In this document: piece after piece, positions 35,669 through 47,468 of the stretch
Layout: each line of letters begins with the position of its first letter
Numbering within the stretch: the first letter of the stretch is position 1
NCBI GenBank assembly: GCA_014621425.1
Contig: JAANBB010000293.1
Location: 1 to 51,206, forward strand
Length of the DNA: 51,206 nucleotides
From: Cylindrodendrum hubeiense
Lineage: Eukaryota > Ascomycota > Sordariomycetes > Hypocreales > Nectriaceae
Reading direction: 5' to 3'
Translations under genes and position numbers: made by a program
The notes under the pieces: generated by a model
What the model was told of the DNA's origin: nothing
Seen by the model: only the letters and a program-made list of their open reading frames with translations
The model's database searches: none

Positions 35669-38600
35669 AGGGTCGGCGCTCGGGGAATGCGGTTGGTTCT
35701 GTTGGGATGGGAAAATTGGACACAATCCTGGGACGAGGAGGGTTGTATTGGGATGGACGGAGCATTGGGATGAATGGATGGAGATTGAGCGTCCGGGATT
35801 AGGGAACAGCGTCACAGAGGAGCTGGGCAGAGTTGGCTCGCCGGTCCTTGCATCTCCTGCCTGCATTGACATGCAGACATGCAGACAACCGCCCTCGTTT
35901 CTTTTTGTGAGGCTGTGTTGTCCGTCTGCGAATAGTTGGGCATCCGTACCTTTGTGCCATGTCGTCGGTTCCCTCTTTTTCCTTCTTCGCTTTGTCGGAC
36001 GTGTCGGGCTTGTTGGCGCTCGTATCGACGTCCGCCAACAACCCCACATAGCCGGGATGCCATCCGAGCGCGATAAATGGCACTCGCTAATGTAGGTACG
36101 GCGTCCGTATGTTCCGTGTCTGCTTGCCACCACACCTTCGGCGCTAACCTTATACTGGACCTTAAACTTTTATGCACGGGACAAAATCCCTCTCTTCGAT
36201 TGTCGGGTTGTGCAAGCAAGAGGACCACCCACACCCACCCACCCACTGTGTATCACCCAACCATTTCGGGAACAGCGGCACACGTCGACAACCAAGCAAA
36301 ACAGTCCAAGCAGTCAAAGCAGTCGGCACATTCGGCCCTGATGCTGCACCAATTCTCTTGGTCGGGTTGCTTCCAACCTCTCAGCGGGCTGCAAACTCGG
36401 GCCTGTGGCAAGGAGGGGCTTTCAAACTGTGACGCTGGGGATTGTTTCTGAGGGGAATAAGGTGAAGGGGAAGGTTTGAGTGAGGCGTGCAGGCCGGCGT
36501 TTCTAGATGTTGTTTCAACTCTGCGACCGTCAGCGCCGCTTGGTTGATAACGAGCCTGGAACAAGATTGAAGACGATGACGTGCGGGATGTGTGCGTCCG
36601 TGGTATCAAAAGCGCCCGCCCGGTCGTGTTGGGGTAAGATGAGTGTGTGATTGACAGGGTGGTGCTGATGATCCTACTGCAATCCCTCAATCCGTGGTTC
36701 AGATGGTTGTTCCCGAGGAGCAGCGCCCAGCCGCAGGAGCACCCATCCGTACGTAGCAGCACCCATCCGTAACAAGCGAGGGGAAACACCTGAGAGAGAA
36801 GGTTTGGACCAAAGCAGACGGAGGATACGAAGGTGGGATGGATTGGCTTGGATTGTGGAATACGATCAGTCTCCGGCGTATCTCGATCAAGCAAGTCCAA
36901 GTGGGAGTGGAGATGAAGAGACAGCCCACATCACCACCACCTCCACCACCACCACCGCAGCAACTCTCGCCATGACAATTCTCCGTATATGTACCAGCGC
37001 CTTGCCTTGTCCGCGGCGTCTGTCCAAGACGCCCAGGAACTAGACTTGGAACCTGCCCACCCAAGGGTACCCAGTGACCAATGCGCCCTTGCTCGTATCT
37101 CCTGGAATCTATTGAATTCGTGCATTTTCCGCAGGCCGTCGTAGTATGCGCAGCAACCTACTTTACACGTGGAGCAGAGGGTGTGGTGATGGCTCATGCG
37201 CGCGCTTTCGAGCATTCCCCCTCCCCCAGCAAAGGGTGGTACGTACTCGGTGCTATGTACAGCGTTATACGAAGCATCGCACCCCTGATCCAGCGCCAGA
37301 GGCACGATTGGCTTTGGCCCGGTCCCTGTTTGGCGCTGCAAGGGGCGGAGAGGCGGTGCCAAAAGGAGACGGCGTGACGCGACGTCTGCACAAAAGGGGC
37401 AGGTCTGGGGGTTTTATGAAATTGTACGGGCTCCATCTTCACAAGATTGTGGGAGGGATTTGCACTTGCGAGAGGCAAAGACGCCAAGTGTGGTGTCTGC
37501 ATTGATGGCAATTCATTTGGCTGAGGTGTGGAGGCCCCACTGTTGCATAGAGGTACCTGGGACCCAAGGGCAGCTTCGTCCTTCATGCAACCCTCTAAAA
37601 CGAAGCCCGCCCGCGGTACCTTGGAAGGGCAATCAACATGACGTGCACTAGGCATATTTCGTCTCCTCGGGGCGTTTTTTGTCTTCGAGATTCATGCTCC
37701 CTGGTCCTCGACCGTAAATCAATTAATGAAGAAAACAAGAAAACAAGAAAACACCAGCTCGAGGTAGACGGGAGGCCGCTGCCGTGTCGGCAGGTCAGCG
37801 AGATTGCTTCCAAGACGCTGAGAAGCGCGGGCTGATCATCCGTTTTGGTTGTGTCTCACGAGTTGCGCCAGCCGCCCATTGGAACCGCTAACTATAACCA
37901 CTCGGGCGGCGATCTGCATCGCCAAAGACCACTTCGAGGGACGGCCACCATTGTTGATGAGGTACACATCACTCCGCACCGGGCACCGACTTCGTTGGTA
38001 TTACTCATGCGGTACGTACCGAATGTTTCTGTGCAGTTCGCGAACGAGGCCCGAAGAACAGGGGAACTCTTATTAGCGACAGTACACATTGTGCAGAGGC
38101 TAGCATCGTTCTCACTGTACCTATCACTGGTCTAAATCGGCCTAGGTCCGTCCGCCAACCTCCTCGTGAGTCTTGTCCCTCCCGCACAGGATCCCAAACG
38201 GCCTAAACGGCCGACTGACGAAGGGCTTTTGGGAGGGGAGCCCAAAACGGCGGCGTGCCTGACGTGGCCGCGTGTCCCTGTCCCAATGGGGTGTCCCCAT
38301 TCCAGAGCTCCTGAGAGCATTGGCCGAGGTGGCTTGCAGCGGCTCCAGCGCCTTCAGCGGCATCCCGGCTTGCTCCCAAGGGGGAGATCCAGGGGTTGGT
38401 TAGGGTGATGGCTAGGGTGTGGTGGGAGGGTTTGAGCGCGAGGGATTCGGGATGCCATGGGATTTGCTCACTCCCCAGGGCCAGTATTGCTATGGGGCCA
38501 GCCGCCGGGCTCAGGAACGAGGCATTCGGGACTCGTCAATGAATGAGAGCACACGTTCCTGGGGACGTCTTGCGACCCGTGTGTCTCTCCCTAGGTCACT

Positions 38601-38796
38601 GGGCTTGACTCGGCGCGCGCTTCGAGTTGGCAGAAGGTACGTATTCACACACAAACAAAGACCCCTGCGATTCAATCTCGGTTTGTTATTTTCGTCTTCA
38701 TTGTGGGAGCAGTTCGGGGAGCGGGACTATGTGTACCAGTACACCATGTACCGCCTGTACAATGTATGTGTCTGTGTCGCATGTGTCGTGGCATGT

Positions 38797-38820
38797 TGGA
38801 GGAGGAGGAGGAGGAGGGAG
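38797..38820. repeat. GGA microsatellite
   Basis: A run of GGA units in the gene-poor region upstream of the WSC gene. Confidence 0.6.
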
Positions 38821-39300
38821 TGGGCTAGCTTCGTGTGCTACGTACCTACATCCAGCAGTCGGAGTGGGTTGCCCGTAGTCCGGCATCGTCGCGAAACGAA
38901 AGGGTTTGTGCATTGGGGTCTGCCAGTGTTTTTATGTAGCGTCGCTTGTGCTGCCCCGACTTGTGCCTTTTATCCATCCTTGGACGACCCGCTCATGCTA
39001 GCCCCGTCCCCATCCTGGTCCAATCCCGGTCCAATCCATGGCGGCCAGACCCCATTTTGGGTGCACGCTGCTGGGCCGCGGAGCGGTCGAGTGGCCACTA
39101 GGTACTCAGTTAGCACCGTCTCAGTGGCTCGCAGCGGGCTCCAGCGGGTGGAGCTGCGTGCGCTGTGCCTTGTGCAAGTCACTGGGTGTGGACCGTGCCC
39201 CTGGCAATCCCCCTTGCAATGTACCTTGTACCCCCCAGTCCCTCGCCGCCCGGGTTGGTTCTTTCGCAGGCCCTTGGCTGGGCGTGTGCGGTCCACTGAC

Positions 39301-40031
39301 TGGCTGGGATCCAGTGGCCGCTGGGCTCACGCATTCCCTAACCCTGACACCCAAGACCCAAGGCCCCAGGGCCCCAGGGCATCTAGGTACCCGCCGACCG
39401 CTCGCTCAGTCCATCCGTCCTCCTTCCCTCCCTCTTCCTCGCTCGCTCCTCTTCGTCCATTCTCGCCGTCTCCCCTTTCAACAAAACAAGCCACTCCCTC
39501 CCCGACACTCGTTCGTTCCAGTCCCTCCTTCAAACCTCCCCCCCACCCGTCGCGTTCTTCAACTTTCGAGCGTGTGCAGTGACCAATGCTGCTTTCGCCT
39601 CCTTTCTATCGCTGAGCCCTTTTTTTCTTCTCACCCAAGGGCGCGCTTCTGTCGAGCCACTTCTTTGTTTCCTCACATTGCCCGTTTGCCGGTTCCACGA
39701 CTCGAAAACGATTCCACTCGAGCACCCGACCGATCGAGAAGACCTGTTCACGCCATCATCCATCAGCATCTCGTCGCCTTCGACAAAGGAAGACACCTCT
39801 TTCCATCGACGACTATACCCATTCGCGTCGGCGCCTAATCACTCCTCGAGGGAGCATCTTCATCCATCCCGACCTCGTTTCTACCCGAGTCACCACTTTT
39901 GGGTACGACCTGGCGTGATTCCCAACCACGACAACAGAGCCCTCGAATCGAGTTGACCTGATTCGACTGCTTCGACATCGTTCATTCCATTGTCACTCTC
40001 GCTACAGTCACATCCTTCACCAAACACCACC
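39301..40031 (+). promoter_or_regulatory. CT-rich promoter and long leader of WSC gene
   Basis: A pronounced pyrimidine-rich tract (about 39405-39560) precedes a CA-rich leader ending in CACCACC before the ATG at 40032. CT tracts followed by such leaders are typical of fungal constitutively expressed genes. Confidence 0.5.
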
Positions 40032-40968
40032 ATGAAGCCCACTACCATTTTCTCGCTCGCCCTCGTGGCCACCACTCAGTTCCTCGGAGCCTACGCCGCT
40101 ACCAAAACCACCAGCTCTACCCCGACACAGCAGCCTTCGACGGTTCCCATTCAGGATCAACTAACGTCCCATGGCTGCTACAAGTCTGGAGGCAACCTGA
40201 CCTTGGCTAGCGGTGTCAAGTATCTTAGTTCTGGTAGTTGCTGGGAGCACTGCGCAGACGCGAAATACACCGTGATGGGATTACACGCCGCCAGCTGCTA
40301 CTGTGGCACGGTCTATCCCCCTGTGGAAGACGTGACCAAAGATAGCAAGTGCAATTATCCCTGCCCTTATTACGATCAGGAGTCCTGTGGTGGTCTCGCA
40401 GACGGCATCTTCTCCATCTGGAACACCGGAGTCGACATTATTGTCGAGGACATGGAGCCAGTGAGCTCATCGACGTCTGCTGCAGCCTCTTCAACCAAGG
40501 AATCGTCCAAATCCACCTCAGCTCCGACATCTGCCACCACATCCGACCCTGCTGCTCAGAGCTCGGGTGACGGCGATTCGGACAGTGGCAGCGACAGCGG
40601 CGGCGAAAAGAAGAAGACAAATACAGCCGCCATCGCCGCGGGTTCTGTCGTTGGTGTCGTTGCTATTGCTGCCATCATTGGTGTGGCCGTCTTCTTTGTC
40701 CGCCGCCGTCGGAACGCCGAGATTGAGGAGGAGCACCGCCGAAACGCCGCCGTCAACGCCTTCATCAACGGTTCGAAGCCCCCTGGTAGCAGCGGTAGCA
40801 TCTCCATGACCGACTCCCGCCTGGACCCCGTCATGGCCCACCGAAGACTCAGCGATGGCAGCATCGCCGATAACCAGGACTACTCTCGGAGGATCCTCAG
40901 GGTACGTTACTAATTCCTTATTCCCCTAAACCCACTGCTAACGCCATCAAAAGGTCACCAATGCATGA
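40032..40968 (+). CDS. WSC-domain cell-wall integrity sensor, 2 exons, 294 aa
   Basis: Plasma-membrane mechanosensor that in yeasts feeds the Rho1-PKC cell-wall integrity pathway. Exons are 40032-40901 and 40954-40968; the 52 bp intron splits off only the final VTNA residues, as in other filamentous-fungal WSC proteins. Order: signal peptide (MKPTTIFSLALVATTQFLGAYA), then a WSC domain from about residue 45 to 135 with eight cysteines (SHGCYKSG, SSGSCWEHCADAKYTVMGL, SCYCG, CNYPCPYYDQESCGG). Next is a Ser/Thr-rich, heavily O-mannosylatable stalk, an acidic SGDGDSDSGSDSGG stretch, and a transmembrane helix AAIAAGSVVGVVAIAAIIGV. A stop-transfer RRRR and a cytoplasmic tail ending RRILRVTNA complete it. 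Confidence 0.93.
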
Positions 40969-42556
40969 GCACACCCCGGAAGTGTTTTGCCTTGAAACCA
41001 CAACAATTTCCAACCATCGGCATTCACGGCGTTTTTGGGATGACAGTTCATGTCTGTTGGTCGATCGACTCCCCCGACGACCTGGCGGCGTTCGACTCTT
41101 TTTTATATGGGCGTAGGGTTAGAATTTCTTTTGCCTCTACGGAAATAACGACTGGATTTCATCAGCATCCTCCACAACTCGTCGGCTTCCCCTACGCCGT
41201 CCACTCCTTACCTTGTCACACTTCAACCACGAGCCTTGATTCTAGCGACTGAAGAAGAGGGGGCGACGCCGCGACTGCTGCTCGACTGTCCTTGGCCTCC
41301 AATAGCACTCCTCTTCTTCCGGAAGCCGGCTGGAGGCGACGTGTCTTACCGACGCACATCATCCACGTTTATTGGCGTGTCTGTTTTTAACGACTGGGAG
41401 TCCTAGGTCTCCTGTGTACAAAATCCCCTCGCTTGGCGGGCGAGAGGAAAAAGGCCTTCAAAGTTGAAGGCGATTTAGGCCCTCTTGGGATACGGGCAGG
41501 GTGCAAAATGAGCGAGTCTCACATAGACAACCAAGGACGCAGGAGGAGAACTAGCCCGTTGGCGGATCAGTGGATAAGATGGGCTGGCGGTGATGGAGCG
41601 TGGGATATCCTCTGGTCGCTTTATTTACTCTTTACTTGACTCTTCTATTTCTCTTTCGGATCATGGTCACCGAGGAGGTGACGAGGTGTCGACTGTATGT
41701 AGGGATTGCGAATAGTAATCGAATACCGGCACTTGAAACTTGAATAGTGCTTAAATCTTTTTGTGACGCTCATTGATGGGCATTGTTGACGCTATTAATC
41801 ACTTTAAGGCTATCCTCTATATCCTTAATGAGAGGAAGGCTGGATAAGGTTGATGATTACACCTACTATGTTTCTACACTTAACTATAGAGCTTTAGAGA
41901 ATACCCTCATGACGAGGTGATCCCCCTGAATGGTGATTGAATATATCGGTGAGGAAGTGGATGTGCTTAACTGGTTTAGTATTTGTTTCTCGCTGGTCGC
42001 CGGGTTATTCTCCACATGATTTGATCCCTGGTATCTGACATGCGTCGTCATTTGACGTTTCGATTGGCTTTGAATACGACGGTGAACTTGGGGGGAGTCG
42101 TCATGTCTTGTCGTCATGGCTTGGGACTTATTAATGGAGACAGTTTCAGACTAGTTATATGGCCAGGGGTCTTCGCGACTGAGAAAGAAGCGGCTGATGC
42201 AAAGTAGAGTTCTGAATATAGTCAAGCATACAGTTGTTTATGAATGCCCTTGTAAAACTAAAGTTGTGCCCTTCTGGAGAGGGTGGCCATCGCTTGGTGT
42301 GGAACAGCGTTGCCTGGTGGGTCACGTGACCTGGAACAATGGAAGCTCAAGCGTGGAGCTGTCGCGTCTGAAAAGTTGCGGGCCTCCCAACTACGACGAA
42401 CAAAGACAAACATCATATTCAGCGACCATTTCCCCAAGCCACATAACCGCCGAGCTGGATATCTGAGCTGTATTTCGAACTAGACGATTCTAGCATTGCG
42501 TTTGAACCTCTCGGAAGCGACTCTGCGCAGGGCTATCCGCCCGCGCTTCCTTCGCC
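40969..42556. other. intergenic region upstream of Nup37-like gene
   Basis: About 1.6 kb with no supported gene. The middle (about 41690-42000) is AT-richer than its surroundings. Confidence 0.45.
42321..42330. promoter_or_regulatory. GTCACGTGAC palindrome (bHLH/Cbf1-type site)
   Basis: A perfect 10-bp palindrome around the E-box CACGTG, 227 bp upstream of the Nup37-like ATG. The RTCACGTG form is the usual Cbf1-type site in ascomycetes. Confidence 0.45.
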
Positions 42557-44736
42557 ATGAGCTCTCTCACAGCTCCCCGAATCCGGCGCACGGCGCAAAA
42601 CACACAATTCACGTATGTCATCAACCTATGGCCCTCGTACATACTATACACAATGCTGATGAATGCAGATACAACCTCTCACGGCGCGTAAACGATATCC
42701 AAACCTACCCCGTTCAGTCCCCTCAGGGAGCGACCATCTTGATATACGGTCACGAGAACGGCGTCACACTGGTCTGGCGAGGAGGAAAGCGGTTCAAGCC
42801 AGTCAAGAAGGACCCCCCGAAGGAGAACCAGAATGGATCTATTGATGACTCGGTCATGATCATCGACTCGGACGACGAGGAGCCTCCGGCCAAGGCCAAG
42901 ACTTCTGCCAAGTTTGAGGACAAGCCCCAGTTCGAGGATGAGATTGAAGATGGCCCATACCCCGAAATTGTACAGACTTTGGATCTGGCGCTCGGTACGG
43001 CGGTGCTTAAGGTTGCGGTGATGCCCATGACTCCAACACCCGCAGAGGACGCAGCCTGGGGAGGAGCCAAAGTCTTGACGGAGAAGATGGTCTTTGCAGT
43101 GTCGTGCATCACCAACGATGTCTACGTAATTACACTGCCTTTGACACCTCCATCACCAGAGAGCAATGCGCGACCAGAGCTTAGCAGTGATCTCCTGGCC
43201 GGCAAGGCTGGATCTGGAGCCTGGGGCGAGTCGCTCATCCTACTAGGCGGCCAAGCTAAGCACAGCGAGGGCATCGCTATTAACCTGGTTATGCCTAAGG
43301 CATCGGAGCGCCCAGGTACACAATCACGGGCTGTTGTTGCCTCTCACTCGCGCGAGGCCTCAGGAACACTTCGACTGTGGGACGTTCCTCTGGATCCCAA
43401 GGACAAGCCAGTCAAGGCTGTTGAGCCTTTTCAGACTGAGTACCTGCCGAGCTCTCTCACAAGCATCTCCTTCAACTCGACACATACTACACAATTGCTT
43501 GTAGTATCTGCTTTGCAAGGTGTGCGAATCTACGACTTTGCGCTTCCTTCGCTACCCCCCGACCCAGATGCCATTGGCCCTTTCCCGGTGCAAGGCTCTT
43601 GGCTTCTCACCCTCTACCAGCCTTTTGCCCGACCATCATCGACGAGAAAACCAATTCTGGATGCCGCATGGATAGCTCATGGCCGTGCCGTGTTTGTGCT
43701 ACTCGCTGACGGCACCTGGGGAATCTGGGACATTGATGGTGTTAGCCCTGCTTCCTCTGGTGCTGCCCTCTCGAACAAGCTCAAGCCTGGTGTTCAAGGT
43801 GCTGCACTGACGGCGTTCAGCGTGTCTGGCTTTGTCGAGGGCACGAGCTCCCTGCGAAGTGTTACGACTCAGAGCAAGGAGAACAGCAATGGAGAATTCG
43901 CGCCCATGACTCCTCACACTCGCCGCCAAGCGACGGCCTCCCTCAGCTCGGCCATGACCCTTGATCGCCTGGCTACCATTCGGGGTGGAGTCAAGGTCAC
44001 ACCTCTCCCTACAACCGGCAACGCCGTTCAGGAAGAGAGCCTGGCGCTCTGGGTGGGCGGCCTGGACCATGTTTGCATCATCCCTGGTGTTTCACGGTTC
44101 TGGGAGTCTCAACTCCGCAAAGGTGCTGGCACTGGTGTCGATCTCTTTAGCAGCGTTCAGCCCACAAGGATGATCAAGCTCCTGGATTTGTCCACGGGTC
44201 TCCTCGGTGAGCGCTGTTGTGGCGTTGGCCTCGCCGTGGACGCCTTGAAACATGGGAGCAGCGCTAGCCAGGATGGAGCCCTCCCCGCGGATGTGCTGAT
44301 CCTTGGCGAATCGAGAATCGTCATTGTACGAGAGGGAGAGGATGGACCGGGCAGGAAGATCGGCGGAGTTGTCAGCACCCGAAAGCGACGACTCTTTTCG
44401 AAAGGAGACAAATCAGACGCCATCATTGTCCATGGCAAGCAAAACAACTCGACTAGAATCTCTTTCAACCTCAGTACTGTCAAGCCGGGAACTCTACGGT
44501 CAAAGCCATCGCCGTACGGACAGGATGAAATCACCGGATCACAAGACAACTTGCCTCTTCCATCTCGACCGCAAGTGGGATTCGATTTTACGGATACCAT
44601 GAACGCGGCGGCAGATTTGACCGAGGACTTTACCACACGGGACGTGGAGGTGGAGATGCTTGATATCATGGAGATTGACAAGACTTTGGATGGCATGCAG
44701 AGCAGCGGGAGGAAGCTGTTGTTTGACAAGCAGTGA
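42557..44736 (+). CDS. nup37: nucleoporin Nup37-like beta-propeller protein, 2 exons, 707 aa
   Basis: Probable Y-complex nucleoporin of the nuclear pore scaffold. Exons are 42557-42612 and 42669-44736; the 56 bp intron (GTATGT...GCAG) joins ...NTQFT to YNLSRRVNDIQTYPV in frame. I preferred the ATG at 42557 because the frame that opens at 42496 does not survive the splice. The N-part has YPVQSPQGATILIYGHENGVTLVWRGG (part shown: GATILIYGHENGVTLVWRGG), followed by an acidic insert (IDSDDEEPP). WD-like blades are seen at SHSREASGTLRLWDVPLD, LLVVSALQGVRIYDF and GRAVFVLLADGTWGIWDIDG. The C-terminal ~200 residues are extended and partly acidic. Length agrees with filamentous-fungal Nup37, which is longer than the human form. 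Identification rests on the N-terminal block, so another propeller nucleoporin is possible. Confidence 0.75.
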
Positions 44737-46168
44737 GGACTGACATGGATAGGACGCAGACGAGAAGATGATAGACGGGAGACGAGGTGTACGATACCCA
44801 ACCACGCCAGGACATAGTGCTCCATGCAACGGAAGACTTCCGGTTCATGATCATGTGAAGATTATGTTTCCTAGTGACGTTCAGTGATTTCCTGTTTCTC
44901 GGTACTGGCTTCTTTCATTGACCATAACCCAACCCCCTTCCGCACGGCAAGGTGGAGCGCAAGGCGAGACCAATCCTTGACTGCTCTGTATTCCGAGCGG
45001 TATATTAAACATTTTCTCGATACCTTAACAAGGTTGGATTCCTTTTTAAAAGTTTTCTTTTTTAAAGATTCCTCCTTTTTGCAAACTAACCATTTGCTCT
45101 CCCGACTTTTGCAGCCATGTCCTGTTATCTGCTGACCGCGGGCCGTCTGGAGTCTTCTGAACCCTTGGGGATGAGGACGACGAAAGAGGGCTTCCAAGGT
45201 TGGCGGGGGATGTGGGGATACTGGGCTGGGAGCTGGTGAATGTCGAGACATTTTATTGAGTTGATTGATGTAATTGAGCAGAGACGTATGATTTGGTGAT
45301 GTGCGAAGCGTCGTTATCCACGTCGAAATGAACGTCCTGCGGAAGCTGACTGAGACGCGGTGAAACTAGAGCGTGTAAGGGTAGTCTACTTGCAGACACG
45401 TTTATTGACCTGGCCTTTCTTCCATGGTAATGGCAACTGGGTCCATTTGAGTGGTATCGATCTTCCCTTGAGGGGGAGGCATCAACGTGAACACATCCCA
45501 TCCGCCATCCTCGCAGCGTGATCAAAGAGATTAAGTAATCTCGTTCATATGAGATTCATCCTATCTTCGAGGCACGCGCAGAGTATATACCTTTTTTATT
45601 TTTTCCAACTTTCAACTGGCGGAGGCGGCGGTATGAGTTCGTTGCTATAAATTATTATACATGGCCTATCAATGTCAATCCATTAGTCTGAGATTCATCA
45701 ATAGGGTGAAGGAGGGATTGGCCAATGCCAACTAGGCATCTGGATTATATGAGCCAGTATAAAATCCAATATGATTCGGTGCACCAGATGAACACGGTTT
45801 TATCTACGCATGTTTGTACTCATGAACATGACATCTTTGGCGTTGTGGACCTGCAGCCAGCCGGGCTCGCGGTCTGCGTGCAGCTGGCTGCAGCTGAGCA
45901 GGCAAACACGGTGTGGGGTCAATTAAGATCCCTGCCACTTTTGACCGCGACAGGGCGCGTCATCTTTCTCCCACGCGTCAAGTTTGCAAGCTTCCTCCCA
46001 CTCGCAGATTATCCAGAATTTCTCTTTCGCATTTCCCTGGCACCAGCGAGCACTCTTTTACTATAGCCGGATCCATCGACGACATTCACCCAGGCTTGCT
46101 TCTTCCTTTACGTACTCCTTCCTGTCTCGCAGCCGTTATCAAGACCTCCGAGAGGCACATTCACAAAG
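44737..46168. other. intergenic region upstream of FEN1
   Basis: About 1.4 kb, with T-rich runs near 45040-45070 and 45590-45605 and no recognisable gene. Confidence 0.45.
45973..45978. promoter_or_regulatory. ACGCGT (MCB) box upstream of FEN1
   Basis: A full MluI cell-cycle box 191 bp upstream of the FEN1 ATG. MBF binding to ACGCGT drives G1/S expression of replication genes in yeasts. Confidence 0.5.
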
Positions 46169-47468
46169 ATGGGTATTAAGCAGCTCTTTTCCATCATCAA
46201 AGATGAGGCGCCCGAATCGATCAAGGAGGGAGAAATCAAGAACCAGTTCGGTCGCAAGGTCGCCATCGTGAGTCGCCCTCAGCCCGGGTTGCCGTCGATC
46301 TCAATTTACTGACTGCCATTCTCGCAGGATGCTTCCATGAGCATCTACAGTTTCCTCATTGCTGTCCGATCCGAAGGGCAGCAGCTGATGAACGACAGCG
46401 GCGAGACCACCTCTCATCTGATGGGCATGTTCTACCGAACCCTGCGCATGGTCGACAACGGCATCAAGCCCCTCTACGTCTTCGACGGTGCCCCCCCGAA
46501 ACTCAAGTCGGGCGAGCTGGCCAAGCGATTCCAGCGCAAGCAGGAGGCGACAGAAGGTCTCCAGGAGGCCAAGGAGACGGGTACTGCTGAGGATATCGAA
46601 AAGTTCTCGCGACGAACCGTCCGCGTCACCCGCGAGCACAACGCCGAGTGCCAACGCCTGCTCAAGCTGATGGGCATCCCCTACATCATCGCGCCCACCG
46701 AGGCTGAGGCGCAGTGTGCTGCGCTGGCGCGAGCCGGCAAGGTTTATGCGGCGGCGAGTGAGGACATGGATACTCTTTGCTTCGACTCTCCCATTTTGCT
46801 GCGACACCTTACTTTCAGTGAGCAGCGCAAGGAGCCTATCCAGGAGATCCACTTGGACAAGGTCCTCGAGGGCCTCGGTATGGAGAGAAAGCAGGTATGT
46901 CTAACATGGATATCCCGATGATATACAGCGAACTAACCATGTCTAGTTTGTGGACCTCTGCATCCTGCTCGGCTGTGATTACCTCGACCCCATCCCCAAG
47001 GTTGGCCCCACTACCGCCCTGAAGCTGATCCGCGACCACGGCACGCTGGAGAAGATTGTCGAGGCGATGGAGAAGGACCCCAAGAAGAAATACGTGATCC
47101 CCGAGGACTGGCCCTACAAGGATGCGCGGGATCTCTTCTTTGAGCCGGATGTGCGCAGCGCGGATGCCCCCGAATGCGACTTCAAGTGGGATAAGCCCGA
47201 CATGGATGGGCTGGTACAGTTCCTCGTCACAGAGAAGGGCTTCTCGGAAGACCGCGTGCGCAGCGGAGGTGCGCGCTTGGAGAAGACGATGAAGAGCTCC
47301 CAGCAGGCGCGCCTGGAGGGATTCTTCAAGCCGATCCCCAAGTCGGACGCGGAGAAGGCAGCTCACAAGCGCAAGTTGGAGGAGAAGAACGAGGAAAAGA
47401 AGAAGAAGCTGAAGCTGGAGAAGAAGGTCAAGGCAGCAGCCAAGTCTAAGCCTCGGGGAGGAGCGTAG
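46169..47468 (+). CDS. fen1: flap endonuclease 1 (FEN1/Rad27), 3 exons, 395 aa
   Basis: Structure-specific 5' nuclease that removes flaps during Okazaki-fragment maturation and long-patch base-excision repair. Exons are 46169-46267, 46328-46894 and 46947-47468, with 60 and 52 bp phase-0 introns. The N-terminus [15 protein letters not shown] starts exactly after processing-type MG. Catalytic metal ligands are visible: D34 in IDASMSIY, D86 in [16 protein letters not shown], the SEDMDTL pair and LGCDYL. The helix-hairpin-helix follows as [12 protein letters not shown]. The PCNA-binding motif QARLEGFF comes before a Lys/Glu-rich basic tail. Length equals the usual fungal FEN1. An ACGCGT box upstream fits S-phase expression. 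Confidence 0.97.

Larger units (their letters stand above)
33632..39300. other. long region without recognisable gene, upstream of WSC sensor
   Basis: About 5.7 kb in which no open frame shows a known domain or splices into one. It contains simple repeats: (TGCAG)n near 34248, a 12-bp tandem repeat at 35621-35668, CAC-rich at about 36930-36960, AAAACAAG at 37730-37755 and GGA-rich at 38797-38820. It also has an unusual density of TACGTA hexamers. It may be a large regulatory region or carry non-coding transcripts. Confidence 0.5.

Noticed and set aside
35391..36246. Overlapping open frames of 144-234 codons on both strands
   Set aside because: Low-complexity composition from GC-rich repeats, no domains, and no splice structure joining them.
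38419..39582. 387-codon open frame upstream of the WSC gene
   Set aside because: Composition is a translated CT/GC-rich promoter (runs of Arg, Pro, Ser, Cys, Val). It has no domain, no typical start context, and ends inside the CT-rich tract.
42496..42612. ATG-less extension at 42496 as the start of the Nup37-like protein
   Set aside because: That frame does not remain in phase across the GTATGT...GCAG intron; the ATG at 42557 does.
46301..46852. 183-codon open frame antisense to FEN1
   Set aside because: Shadow of the GC-biased FEN1 exon 2; no family features.
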